DNA of 64,000 nt from the NCBI GenBank assembly GCA_023229685.1, contig JALNYT010000008.1, positions 62,001 through 126,000 of the forward strand. Direction: 5' to 3'. The stretch is from Sulfuritalea sp. Lineage in GTDB: Bacteria > Pseudomonadota > Gammaproteobacteria > Burkholderiales > Rhodocyclaceae. A model generated the notes under the pieces. The model saw only the letters and a list, made by a program, of their open reading frames with translations, made no database searches and was not told the origin of the DNA. How positions within the stretch are numbered: position 1 is the stretch's first letter; each line of letters starts with the position of its first letter. Of the stretch, positions 54,501-61,810 are shown in pieces. The position numbers and the translations under genes are program-made.

Positions 54501-54601
54501 GGCTGTGCGTCGCGAAGTGTCCGACCGCGGCCATCAGCCTGAGCCACTACACCGACGACGAAGTGTTCAACCAGATCGACGCGGCACTGGAGCTCGTCTG
54601 A
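51503..54601 (+). CDS. bamE: BamE-like tandem HdrA flavoprotein
   Basis: HdrA is the flavin subunit that bifurcates electrons in heterodisulfide reductase. The 1032-residue protein contains two HdrA-like modules in tandem, each with an FAD Rossmann motif (VVGGGISGIQAALDLS near residue 28 and VVGGGVAGMTSAHTLAEQ near 615). The first module holds ferredoxin-like clusters (CTGCTVCVEYCP, CSICQTVCEN) and the C-terminus has two more (CVSCGACISVC, CKGDGLCVAKC). GTG 51503 is chosen for the GAGGA box 8 bases upstream. This is the bifurcation candidate that would drive BamBC. Confidence 0.9.
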   Translation: MEFGLLQQQWNTQNVLRPADDNMGDVMVVGGGISGIQAALDLSAEGYKVYLVEKSPTVGGKMSQLDKTFPTNDCSMCIESPKFIETDRQPNIQLMTYTDVDSVEGEPGDFTVTLLKKPRYVIEDKCTGCTVCVEYCPVKIPDPFNQDLSLNKAVHIYFSQAVPLVTYIDESCLFLKDKTCSICQTVCENDAIDFGQKAEKVKIKVGAIILSPGYETFDPLPRNDYGYGQFANVVTSMDFERLLCSTGPHEGQILRPSDKKHPKKIAWIHCVGSRQVNPTGANSYCSAVCCSYTQKQVILAKDHLPDLHAKIFHNDIRSYGKDFERFYQRAQKLPDVHFIRSYVSVGSEDPVTGDVSIRYTTPDGVVEEFFELVVLSVGLAPPKDAQRFSKVFDIELNRHGFCKVDPFNPLQTSRPGIFTSGAFQGPMDIPEAVMGASGASALASNLLMSRRGQLNEERVYPEEKDVSEEEARVGVFVCRCGANIGRVVDVPGIAEYAKGLPNVVHVEESLFACATNTAKAISDTIRDKGLNRVVVAACTPRTHEPLFRDTLREAGVNQYFFDMANIREHCTWVHSKEQEAATEKAKDIVRMSVARAGKLEPLDEFSLPVDKTALVVGGGVAGMTSAHTLAEQGYETYLIEKASDLGGVANRMHYTLEGMDVQAFVKDLKKKVYRHPRIHAITDAAVVHVDGYVGNFSTTVKSKGRVRTIKHGAAIIATGAAEYKPTEYLYGENDKVMTLLEMEGKLAKQDEKLMAADSMVMIQCVGCRNEDRNYCARVCCSGAMKNALKMKALKPEVEIYVLFRDIRTYGFREDYYLEASHKDVKFIRYEPDDKPQLEARNEGGRSFIRVTAADPILGKKLELDVDAIILAAAVIPAPGANELARMFKVPLGPDGFFQEAHAKLRPVDFAAEGVFLCGTAQYPKHMSETITQAYGAAGRALTLLSRDTVVASGAVCSVKGMDCVSCGACISVCTYGAIEFMDTPRGKKAVVNPVLCKGDGLCVAKCPTAAISLSHYTDDEVFNQIDAALELV

Positions 54602-54657
54602 AGCGCACCGACCAAATGAATACAAGCGCAACGCAACCGAACCGATAAGGGAAGAGT

Positions 54658-55428
54658 ATGGCTGCCCCCTCCGAATTCAAGCCGATCATCGTCGGCTTTC
54701 TCTGCAACTGGTGCTGCTACGGCGGCGCCGATCTGTGCGGCGTCTCCCGCTTCCAGTATCCGCCCTATCTGCGGGTGATCCGCCTGATGTGCTCGGGCCG
54801 GGTCGACCTGGAGTTCATCTTCCGTGCCTTCGCCAAGAAGGCGGACGGGGTATTCATCGGCGGCTGCCACCTCGGCGACTGCCACTACAACCCGGAGGGC
54901 AACTACGACGCCCTGGGCAACAGTTTCGTCGCCAAGCGCATCCTGGCGGACATCGGCGTCAATCCCGACCGGCTGCGCCTGGAATGGGTGTCGGCGGGGG
55001 AGGGCATACGCTTTGCCGAGATCATGAACGAGTTCGGGGCGAAGATAAAAAGCCTCGGCCCCTTCGGCTCTTCAGAAGGTCGTGACGTCGCCGATCTGCA
55101 GTCCGGGCTGGAGGCGGCGACGCAACTGGTGCCGTATTACAAGCTGGTCGAACGGGAGCGCTTCCGCGTGCCCAAGCGGACCGAAGACGGCTACAAGGAG
55201 TTCTTCGCCCGGGCCGACTACGACCGGCTGTTCAAGGAGTTGGTTCTGGACAAGCTGGCCATGGCTCGCATCATGGGCGCGCTGCGCACCGGCGAAGCGT
55301 CGGCCGACGGCATCTCGCGGAGACTGGGTCTCGAACCCTCGCGCGTCGCCGCTCACCTGGAACTCCTGTCGAAACAGGGCATCGTCCGTCTCGACGGCAA
55401 TCAGGCGCAGATCGCGGTCGCTGCCTGA
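54658..55428 (+). CDS. bamF: BamF-like MvhD/FlpD electron-transfer protein
   Basis: MvhD/FlpD passes electrons into HdrA. The 256-residue protein begins with the family motif FLCNWCCYGGADLCGVSRFQ (Cys16, Cys19, Cys20 and Cys27), then MCSGRVDLEFIF and GGCHLGDCHYNPEGN. The Geobacter BamF is described as a selenoprotein; no in-frame TGA occurs here, so this form relies on Cys. The last 60 residues (SADGISRRLGLEPSRVAAHL) look like a winged-helix segment, an unusual addition. It follows bamE after 56 bases. Confidence 0.88.
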   Translation: MAAPSEFKPIIVGFLCNWCCYGGADLCGVSRFQYPPYLRVIRLMCSGRVDLEFIFRAFAKKADGVFIGGCHLGDCHYNPEGNYDALGNSFVAKRILADIGVNPDRLRLEWVSAGEGIRFAEIMNEFGAKIKSLGPFGSSEGRDVADLQSGLEAATQLVPYYKLVERERFRVPKRTEDGYKEFFARADYDRLFKELVLDKLAMARIMGALRTGEASADGISRRLGLEPSRVAAHLELLSKQGIVRLDGNQAQIAVAA

Positions 55429-55468
55429 AGCAGATCACCAAAAAGCCAACATGGGTGGAACCAACATA

Positions 55469-55921
55469 ATGTCTGAACAAACTATCGACGGCATCATCGA
55501 GAAATACCGGGGCCAGCCGAATTCCCTGATCCATGCGCTGGTGGAGATCCAGCACGAGAACCATTGGCTGCCGCGGGATGTGATGCACAAGGTGGCCGCT
55601 GCCCTGCAGGTACCCTTCGCCCAGGTGATGCAGATCGCCAGCTTCTACAAGGCCTTCAGCCTGACCCCGAAGGGACGCCACGAAGTGCATGTGTGCACCG
55701 GCATGACCTGCCACCTGCGCGGGGCGGCCAAGCTGCGGGCGAAGGTGGAAGAACTCACCGGTCTCAAGGACGGGGAGACCGATGCCGACTCCAGATTCAC
55801 CTACGAGACCGGCGCCTGCCTGGGCAGTTGCAGCATCGGGCCGGAACTGATCGTCGACGGCAAGCATTACGGCCGCATGACGCCGGAAAAGATCGAAGAC
55901 GTTCTGAAACAATACGAGTAG
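55469..55921 (+). CDS. bamG: BamG-like NuoE-type [2Fe-2S] protein
   Basis: NuoE-type subunits carry a thioredoxin-like [2Fe-2S] cluster next to the flavin subunit. The 150-residue protein has the ligand pattern CTGMTC (near residue 76) and CLGSC (near 117). The helical N-terminus (LIHALVEIQHENHWLPRDVM) is typical of the family. ATG 55469 is preferred because GGTGGAA lies at a good distance; ATG 55451 lacks a ribosome binding site. It sits 8 bases before bamH. Confidence 0.92.
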   Translation: MSEQTIDGIIEKYRGQPNSLIHALVEIQHENHWLPRDVMHKVAAALQVPFAQVMQIASFYKAFSLTPKGRHEVHVCTGMTCHLRGAAKLRAKVEELTGLKDGETDADSRFTYETGACLGSCSIGPELIVDGKHYGRMTPEKIEDVLKQYE

Positions 55922-55929
55922 GAAAAAAC

Positions 55930-57582
55930 ATGCCAAAGCTCCAATCAGCGGCAGAACTGGAAAAATACCGGGCGGAAATCCTGGCTCGCCGGGACCCCGC
56001 CAAACCGTGCATCGCGGTCTGCGTCGGCGCAGCCTGCGACGGCATGGACTCGGCGGCGGTTGCTGCCGCTTTCGTTGCCGAAGGCGGCAAGCTGGGTGAC
56101 AAGATCGAGGTCCGGACCACCGGCTGCCACGGCTACTGCGAAAAAGGGCCGAACGTCGTGGTTACCCCCGGCGACATCTGCTACTTCGAGGTCCAGCCCA
56201 CCGACGTGCCCGAGATCATTGCCGCCACACTCAAGGGCGAGGTGGTCGAGCGCCTGGTGTACAAGGATCCGAACACCGGCGCCAAGGCGGTGCACATGAA
56301 CGAGGTGCCGTTCTACAAGCACCAGACGCGTCTTCTGATCGGCGACAACCCGAAGATCGACCCGATGCGCATCGACGACTATCTGGCGGTTGGTGGTTAC
56401 GCCGCGCTGGTCAAGGCCCTGACCGAGATGACTCCGGAGCAGGTCCTCGATGAAGTCAAGAAAGCCAACCTGCGCGGCCGCGGCGGCGGCGGCTTCCCGG
56501 CCGGCTCGAAGTGGGAGACCACCCGGAACGCGCCGGAGAAGACCAAATATGTCATCGTCAACGGCCACGAAGGCGAGTCCGCCGCCTTCATGGACCGCGC
56601 CATGCTCACCGGCAACCCGCACAAGATACTCGAAGGCCTGATCATCGGCGCCTATGCCATCGGCGCACAAAAAGGCTTCATGTACACCCGGCACGACATG
56701 CCGCTTCTGGAAAAGCATGTCAGGAACGCGCTGGCCCAGGCGAAAGAGTATGGCCTGCTGGGCCAGAACATCCTCGGCTCCGGTTTCGACTTCGAGTGCG
56801 AACTGCACTTCGACGTCGGCATCTTCGTCTCCGGCGAGTCGTCCGCCCTGATGCGTTCGATCGAAGGCAATGCTCCCGAACCGCGGCCGAAGTACATCCG
56901 CACTTCGGTCAATGGCATCTGGGACAAGCCGAGCAATCTCAACAACGTCGAGACCTGGGCCAACGTGCCGCAGATCATCAGCAAGGGCGCCGAGTGGTTC
57001 ACCAGCATCGGTTCGGAGAAGAGCAAGGGCACCAAGCTGATTTCCCTGTCGGGCAACGTGGTGAACAGCGGCGTGGTGGAAGTCCCCATGGGGACGCCGC
57101 TGCGCACCCTCGTGTTCGACATCGGCGGCGGCGTGCGCGATGGCAAGATCCTCAAGGCCATACACTTCGGCGGGGCCATGGGCGGCTCGATCCCGGCGGA
57201 CCTGATCGACTCGCCGCTGGATTTCGACGGCATGTCCAAGCTGGGCGCGCCGATCGGTGCCGGCGGCCTGCTGCTGATGGACGAGGACACCGACATGGTG
57301 GAAGTGGCGCGCTACCTGATGGACTTCCTGGTCAACGAGTCCTGCGGCAAGTGCGTGCCCTGCCGCGAGGGCATGCAGCAGATGCTGCACCTCCTGACCA
57401 ACATCACCAGGGGCGAGGGCAAACCGGGTGACCTGGAACGACTCGAGGATCTGATCGAAGTCACGGGCGTGGCCAGCCTGTGCGCGCTGGGCAAGACCTC
57501 CGGCGACCCGCTGAAGAGCATGTTCCGCTATTTCAAGCCCGAGTATGAATCGCGCATTTCCGGCGGGAGTGCAGGCAAATGA
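55930..57582 (+). CDS. bamH: BamH-like NuoF-type flavoprotein
   Basis: NuoF is the FMN subunit that exchanges electrons with NAD(H). The 550-residue protein has an N-terminal thioredoxin-like [2Fe-2S] domain (CVGAACDG, GCHGYCEKGP). The FMN/NADH glycine loop LRGRGGGGFPAGSKWE lies near residue 183, and the C-terminal [4Fe-4S] motif CGKCVPCREG near 472, with a later Cys in LCALGKT. The FMN-site segment reads VNGHEGESAAFMDR where NuoF has NADEMEPGTYKDR-like sequence, so nucleotide specificity may differ. It overlaps bamI by 4 bases. Confidence 0.9.
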   Translation: MPKLQSAAELEKYRAEILARRDPAKPCIAVCVGAACDGMDSAAVAAAFVAEGGKLGDKIEVRTTGCHGYCEKGPNVVVTPGDICYFEVQPTDVPEIIAATLKGEVVERLVYKDPNTGAKAVHMNEVPFYKHQTRLLIGDNPKIDPMRIDDYLAVGGYAALVKALTEMTPEQVLDEVKKANLRGRGGGGFPAGSKWETTRNAPEKTKYVIVNGHEGESAAFMDRAMLTGNPHKILEGLIIGAYAIGAQKGFMYTRHDMPLLEKHVRNALAQAKEYGLLGQNILGSGFDFECELHFDVGIFVSGESSALMRSIEGNAPEPRPKYIRTSVNGIWDKPSNLNNVETWANVPQIISKGAEWFTSIGSEKSKGTKLISLSGNVVNSGVVEVPMGTPLRTLVFDIGGGVRDGKILKAIHFGGAMGGSIPADLIDSPLDFDGMSKLGAPIGAGGLLLMDEDTDMVEVARYLMDFLVNESCGKCVPCREGMQQMLHLLTNITRGEGKPGDLERLEDLIEVTGVASLCALGKTSGDPLKSMFRYFKPEYESRISGGSAGK

Positions 57583-58259
57583 GCGAAATGACTGAAATTG
57601 TTCTGACCATCGACGGCCAGGAAATCAAGGCCACGGCCGGCATGACCGTCCTGCAGGCGGCGCAAAAGGCCGGCATCTACATTCCGACGCTGTGCCACCA
57701 CGAAAAGCTGGAGGCCTTCGGCGGCTGCCGCCTGTGCATGGTGGAAGTCGAAGCGCGCGGCTGGACCAGCTACGTCGTCTCCTGCGTCTATCCGGTGGCC
57801 AAGGACATCGTGGTGCGCACCCGCTCGGCGAAGGTGGACAAGATTCGCAAGGTGCTGGTCGAGGAACTGATGGCCCATGCACCGGACGCGCCGGAACTGA
57901 TCAGGCTGGCCGAGGAGTATGGTGCCGATCGCAACCGTTTCGAGAGGGACGCGTCTTTCTGCATCGTGTGCGGCTTGTGCGTGCGCTACTGCAACGAGGT
58001 CAAGCAGAAGAATGCCGTCGGCTTCATCGACAACGGCGCCCGGCGCGAGATCAGCTTCATTCCGGAAGTCGCCAAGGACGAATGCTGGGACTGCCAGGAA
58101 TGCTTCACGATCTGCCCGACTTCCTACGCACAAGCGGCTTACCTTCTGACCGAAGCGCTGGCGTTTCCCGGTCAGCGCAAGGTGCCGATCAAAACCACCC
58201 AGGCACCAGAGCCGACTCGCCGCGTGATTCCCATCATGCCGGTCGCGGCGACGACCTAG
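57579..58259 (+). CDS. bamI: BamI-like NuoG N-terminal-type Fe-S protein
   Basis: This 226-residue protein matches the N-terminal, Fe-S part of NuoG or HoxU. It has a [2Fe-2S] domain with ligands in CHHEKLEAFGGCRLC (near residue 39) and SCVYPV, and two [4Fe-4S] motifs, CIVCGLCVRYCNEV (near 128) and CWDCQECFTICPTS (near 169). No molybdopterin-like C-terminal domain is present. With BamG and BamH it forms a NuoEFG-like module that would connect the complex to NAD(H). It is the last gene of the operon; its stop is 18 bases from the convergent HD gene. Confidence 0.9.
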   Translation: MSEMTEIVLTIDGQEIKATAGMTVLQAAQKAGIYIPTLCHHEKLEAFGGCRLCMVEVEARGWTSYVVSCVYPVAKDIVVRTRSAKVDKIRKVLVEELMAHAPDAPELIRLAEEYGADRNRFERDASFCIVCGLCVRYCNEVKQKNAVGFIDNGARREISFIPEVAKDECWDCQECFTICPTSYAQAAYLLTEALAFPGQRKVPIKTTQAPEPTRRVIPIMPVAATT

Positions 58260-58277
58260 TCGCCTGAAACCGGGAAC

Positions 58278-59177
58278 TCAGGCCAGGACCGGAAGGCAGA
58301 GGGAGGTTCCGCCGCTGTAACCGCACTGGCTGCATTTGAAATAGGCGATGAATCTTTCGCATTTCACGCCCTGCTCGCGCCGGTGCGTCAGCGCCAGCGG
58401 TGCTCCGCAATCCGGGCAGGCGCGAAGCATGGCGATGGTTACCTCCATCCCGCGCACGGTGGCGCCGTCGCGGGTGCGGAAGTCATCCTCCAGGACGACA
58501 GTGTGGCGTTCGAAGGAGGCGATACCCCAACTTTCGAGTTGCTCCAGAAGGTTGTCGAAGAATGCAATCGTCTTCGCCGCCTGCTCGCCGGCGAGCTTCC
58601 TTCCCGCGTCGGTGAACATGGATCGCGGTGCCGCCAGCGCGTACGTGAGTTCCCGGCTCAGCGCCTGTTCGAGGGCATCGACCAGTCCGCGTCCACGCAG
58701 GGCGGCCTTGGTAAAGAAGGCACCGACGCCCAGAGGCCCCAACTTGTCGAGCCGGTCCGCGTCCTGCACGATGCGGCAGGGACCAATACACGGCAGACGC
58801 TCGTCGTACAGGGCGCGCAGTGACTCCAGCACGGTTTCGATATCGCTGCGTGCCAGCCCGAATTCGGTCAGCATCTTTTCCGCCAGGAGCGCCGCATGTT
58901 CTTCTTCCGGTACGGCGTCCTGGTGGTATTCGCCCTCGTGAAACTTGCCTGCATCATGGTAGAGCGCGACGAGAATTGGCAGGAACACATCGACTCCTTC
59001 CATCCCGGCGAGCTTGTGCGCAATGGCGGCCGTGCGCCGGGTGTGCTCCAGCAGGAATTCCGATGGCACCTGACTGCTCTCGGCGTTGTATTGCGCCTCT
59101 GACTCGATCAGCAGTTTCTCGATCCTGGCATGAAGGCCGGGAAGGCGCGCCTCCAGCACATTGCGCACGTCGTTCAT
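58278..59177 (-). CDS. HD-domain protein with C-terminal zinc ribbon
   Basis: The 299-residue protein has an HD phosphohydrolase core (HTRRTAAIAHKLAGMEG then LVALYHDAGKFHEGEYHQD, near residues 46-85). The conserved HxxxHD-like metal ligands are visible. The C-terminus (about 255-290) has a Cys-rich segment, CPDCGAPLALT, C(ERF) and CSQCGYSG, likely a zinc ribbon. HD proteins hydrolyse nucleotides or other phosphoesters; the substrate is not known. It is convergent with bamI, with no clear terminator between. Confidence 0.75.
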   Translation of the reverse strand: MNDVRNVLEARLPGLHARIEKLLIESEAQYNAESSQVPSEFLLEHTRRTAAIAHKLAGMEGVDVFLPILVALYHDAGKFHEGEYHQDAVPEEEHAALLAEKMLTEFGLARSDIETVLESLRALYDERLPCIGPCRIVQDADRLDKLGPLGVGAFFTKAALRGRGLVDALEQALSRELTYALAAPRSMFTDAGRKLAGEQAAKTIAFFDNLLEQLESWGIASFERHTVVLEDDFRTRDGATVRGMEVTIAMLRACPDCGAPLALTHRREQGVKCERFIAYFKCSQCGYSGGTSLCLPVLA

Positions 59178-59186
59178 TGTCGTTTC

Positions 59187-60356
59187 CTAGTCCAGGTTCG
59201 CCTGGTCGGGGATTTCGGTCCGGATCTTGCGAAAGCAGTTTCGCAGTTCCGTGACGAATAGCGCCGGCTGCTCGAATGCCGCGAAATGCCCGCCTTTTTC
59301 CGTCTCGTTCCAGTGAATTATATTGGCGAAGTGGCGTTCCGCCCAACGCCGCGACGGACGGGAAAATTCCTTCGGGTAAATGGTCACGCCGACCGGAAGT
59401 GCGAGCGGCGTGGTCTTGAAGAAGGCCAGGCTTTCCCAATAGAGCCTGGCCGCTGACGCGGCAGTCGCGGGAAGCCAATACAGCATGATGTTGTCGAGCA
59501 TTGCGTCACGCGTCAAAGCGCTCTCGGGTTCTCCGCGGTTGTCGGTCCACGCATAAAATTTCTCGTAGATCCACGCGGCCTGTGCGGCGGGCGAGTCGGT
59601 CAGCCCGTAAGCGAGGGTCTGCGGCCGCGTGCGCTGCAGCTTCGCGTAGCCGGAGTCGCTCTGTCGATAGAACTTCATAGAGGCAACCGACGCTTGCTCG
59701 GCCGCGGTGAGATGCAACAAATCATCCTTTCCCGGATAGATCAGCGGCATGTTCAGATGTATTCCAACGCATTCGGGGGGAGCGAGCATGCCGATGGCGC
59801 TGGTGACGGCGGCACCCCAATCGCCGCCCTGGGCCAGGAAGCGCTGATACCCGAGCCGCGTCATCAAGGCAATCCAGGCGGCGGCGATGCGCTCGACACC
59901 CCAGCCCGTGGTCGCCGGCTTGTCGGAAAAGCCGTAGCCGGGCAGCGACGGAATCACGACATGGAACGCATCGGCGGCATTACCGCCATGGGCGACCGGA
60001 TCTGTCAGAGGACCGATCACGTCAAGGAACTCGACCACGGACCCCGGCCAGCCGTGGGTGAGGATGAGCGGTACGGCGTCGGGGCTCGGCGAGCGGACAT
60101 GGAGGAAGTGAATGCGCAAGCCGTCGATGCTCGTATGGTACTGGCCGAACCCGTTCAGGCGCGCTTCGCAGTGTCGCCAGTCATAATCGCGTGCCCAATA
60201 ATCGCAGAGGGCCTTGATGCGATCGAGTGGCACCCCCTGGCTCCAGTCGCCGACCGTTTCACGGTCTGGCCAGCGTGTGTTGGCCAGCCGTGACCGAAGG
60301 TCGGCGAGCGTCTCGTCGGTGACGGCCAGCTTGAATGGGTCGATTGATTCGCTCAT
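59187..60356 (-). CDS. Epoxide hydrolase (alpha/beta-hydrolase fold)
   Basis: The 389-residue protein has the epoxide hydrolase N-terminal domain (LANTRWPDRETVGDWSQGV), the oxyanion motif HGWPGSVVEF, the nucleophile Asp in QGGDWGAAVTS, and the catalytic His in KGGHFAAFEQP. It opens epoxides to diols without cofactor. Start taken at ATG 60356. It lies between the HD and FdhD genes on the same strand. In an anaerobic aromatic degrader the physiological epoxide is not obvious; some members act on other esters. Confidence 0.85.
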   Translation of the reverse strand: MSESIDPFKLAVTDETLADLRSRLANTRWPDRETVGDWSQGVPLDRIKALCDYWARDYDWRHCEARLNGFGQYHTSIDGLRIHFLHVRSPSPDAVPLILTHGWPGSVVEFLDVIGPLTDPVAHGGNAADAFHVVIPSLPGYGFSDKPATTGWGVERIAAAWIALMTRLGYQRFLAQGGDWGAAVTSAIGMLAPPECVGIHLNMPLIYPGKDDLLHLTAAEQASVASMKFYRQSDSGYAKLQRTRPQTLAYGLTDSPAAQAAWIYEKFYAWTDNRGEPESALTRDAMLDNIMLYWLPATAASAARLYWESLAFFKTTPLALPVGVTIYPKEFSRPSRRWAERHFANIIHWNETEKGGHFAAFEQPALFVTELRNCFRKIRTEIPDQANLD

Positions 60357-60396
60357 GTCATTCCCGCTGAATGGCACTGGCACCGCTACCGCGGGA

Positions 60397-61275
60397 TCAG
60401 TCCGGCAATCCTCCGCCCATCGCTGCAACATCCTTCTTGAATCGATGCTGCCCGGTGAACAGAAGATAGTGTTTCCCCGTGGCGCGACCGATCACAGTCA
60501 AGCCAATCTTGCGCGCAATGGCGTGCCCCATTTCGGTCAGACCGGACCGGGAGATCATGAAGGGGATGCCCATCTGCGCAGCCTTGATGACCATTTCCGA
60601 GGTTAATCGGCCGGTGGTGTAGAAAAGCTTGTCGCCGCCACGCATGTTCTTCAGCCACATCTGGCCGGCGATCGCATCCACTGCATTGTGCCGGCCGACA
60701 TCCTCGATGAACATCAGGATTTCTCCATCGGCTGTCGCCAGGGCGCAGCCATGCACGGCGCCGGCCTCCTTGTAGATCGAATCCTGCCGACGCACATTGT
60801 CGAGCAGGATGGCCAGCGTCGGGGCATCCAGGAAGACATCGTCGGGCAAAGCGACTTCATCGAGACTCTCCATCAGGTCGCCGAACATCGTGCCTTGCCC
60901 GCAGCCGCTGGTGACGGTGCGTCGCTCCAGGCGTTGCTCGAGATCGGCGCTGCCGTTTCGCGTGGTGACGGCAGCCGAGTCGGTTTCCCAATCAACCTGA
61001 ACCGCGGCTATGTCTTCGATCCTCGAGACCAATCGCTGGTTGCGCAGGTATCCCAACACCAGCGATTCGGGGGCGGCACCCAGAGTCATCAGGGTAACGA
61101 TCTCGCGCTTGTCGAGATACAGCGTCAGCGGGTGCTCCCCTGGAATACGTGTAAGCACCATCTCGCCATGTTCGTTGATGGCCTCGACGGCGACAGTGAC
61201 GGGACGTCCCGTCTCTGTCAGCCGAGGTTTCAGGCCCGATTCCGTCGCCAGGTTTCCGTCGCTGATGCCCGCCAT
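60397..61275 (-). CDS. fdhD: FdhD-family sulfurtransferase (molybdenum/tungsten enzyme maturation)
   Basis: FdhD passes sulfur from IscS to the molybdenum or tungsten bis-pterin cofactor before insertion into formate dehydrogenases. The 292-residue protein has the family core (TVTSGCGQGTMFGDLM near residue 120, FIEDVGRHNAVDAIAGQM near 189, FYTTGRLTSEMV, SRSGLTEMGHAIA). The loop has only one cysteine, Cys125, where E. coli FdhD has a CxxC pair. No formate dehydrogenase gene is in the window. TATAAA at 61281-61286 lies just 5 bases before the ATG, suggesting a leaderless message. Confidence 0.88.
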   Translation of the reverse strand: MAGISDGNLATESGLKPRLTETGRPVTVAVEAINEHGEMVLTRIPGEHPLTLYLDKREIVTLMTLGAAPESLVLGYLRNQRLVSRIEDIAAVQVDWETDSAAVTTRNGSADLEQRLERRTVTSGCGQGTMFGDLMESLDEVALPDDVFLDAPTLAILLDNVRRQDSIYKEAGAVHGCALATADGEILMFIEDVGRHNAVDAIAGQMWLKNMRGGDKLFYTTGRLTSEMVIKAAQMGIPFMISRSGLTEMGHAIARKIGLTVIGRATGKHYLLFTGQHRFKKDVAAMGGGLPD

Positions 61276-61810
61276 TTACTTTTATAGCTCCGCTTTACCG
61301 CTTGGCGAAATTGTAATTAGTTATTCCGTTGCTTTCCGCCCGTCAACATGGAGTGCCCCTAAGGAACGGGTCTTGACAGATCCGGAATCTGCAGACTGCC
61401 GGCAGCGTTTAATGAGCAGATCTTCGGGAAAGCCCTCGAAGGGATTCTGCAGGACCTGAATGCGTGCCAGAGACGGACTGATCTTTCGGTGATGCACCAA
61501 TAAACGGGAAGCATACACGACATGCAACCATGCCCCATCTTCGTATCCGCAACAAAGTGTGCGGCGGATATCCAACGGCCAAAATCGCTGCGTAGCTGCA
61601 AATCATGCACAGAACGGCAAAGGTCAGCTGCAGGGGAACCGGTCATCCTTTAGGCCAGTGGCACCAAGCCGCGCGGTGCCCAGGACTGCCTGACATTTCC
61701 CTGCATGCCGGACTCCCGGCTCCGAACGGCTGCTCGGTTCACGAATCCGGGAATCGGCATACTCACAATGCTGGCGAAATTGACGTCGTCGCTTTCCTGG
61801 TAGTCAATGC
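61276..61810. other. Intergenic stretch, no supported gene
   Basis: The 535 bases upstream of fdhD and after the diguanylate cyclase gene hold only the TATAAA element next to the fdhD start. Short open frames exist on both strands but none has a convincing start or composition. Confidence 0.5.

Noticed and set aside
54658..55428. Search for an in-frame TGA (selenocysteine) in bamF
   Set aside because: The frame is continuous and the motif uses Cys codons; no TGA or selenocysteine hairpin is needed.
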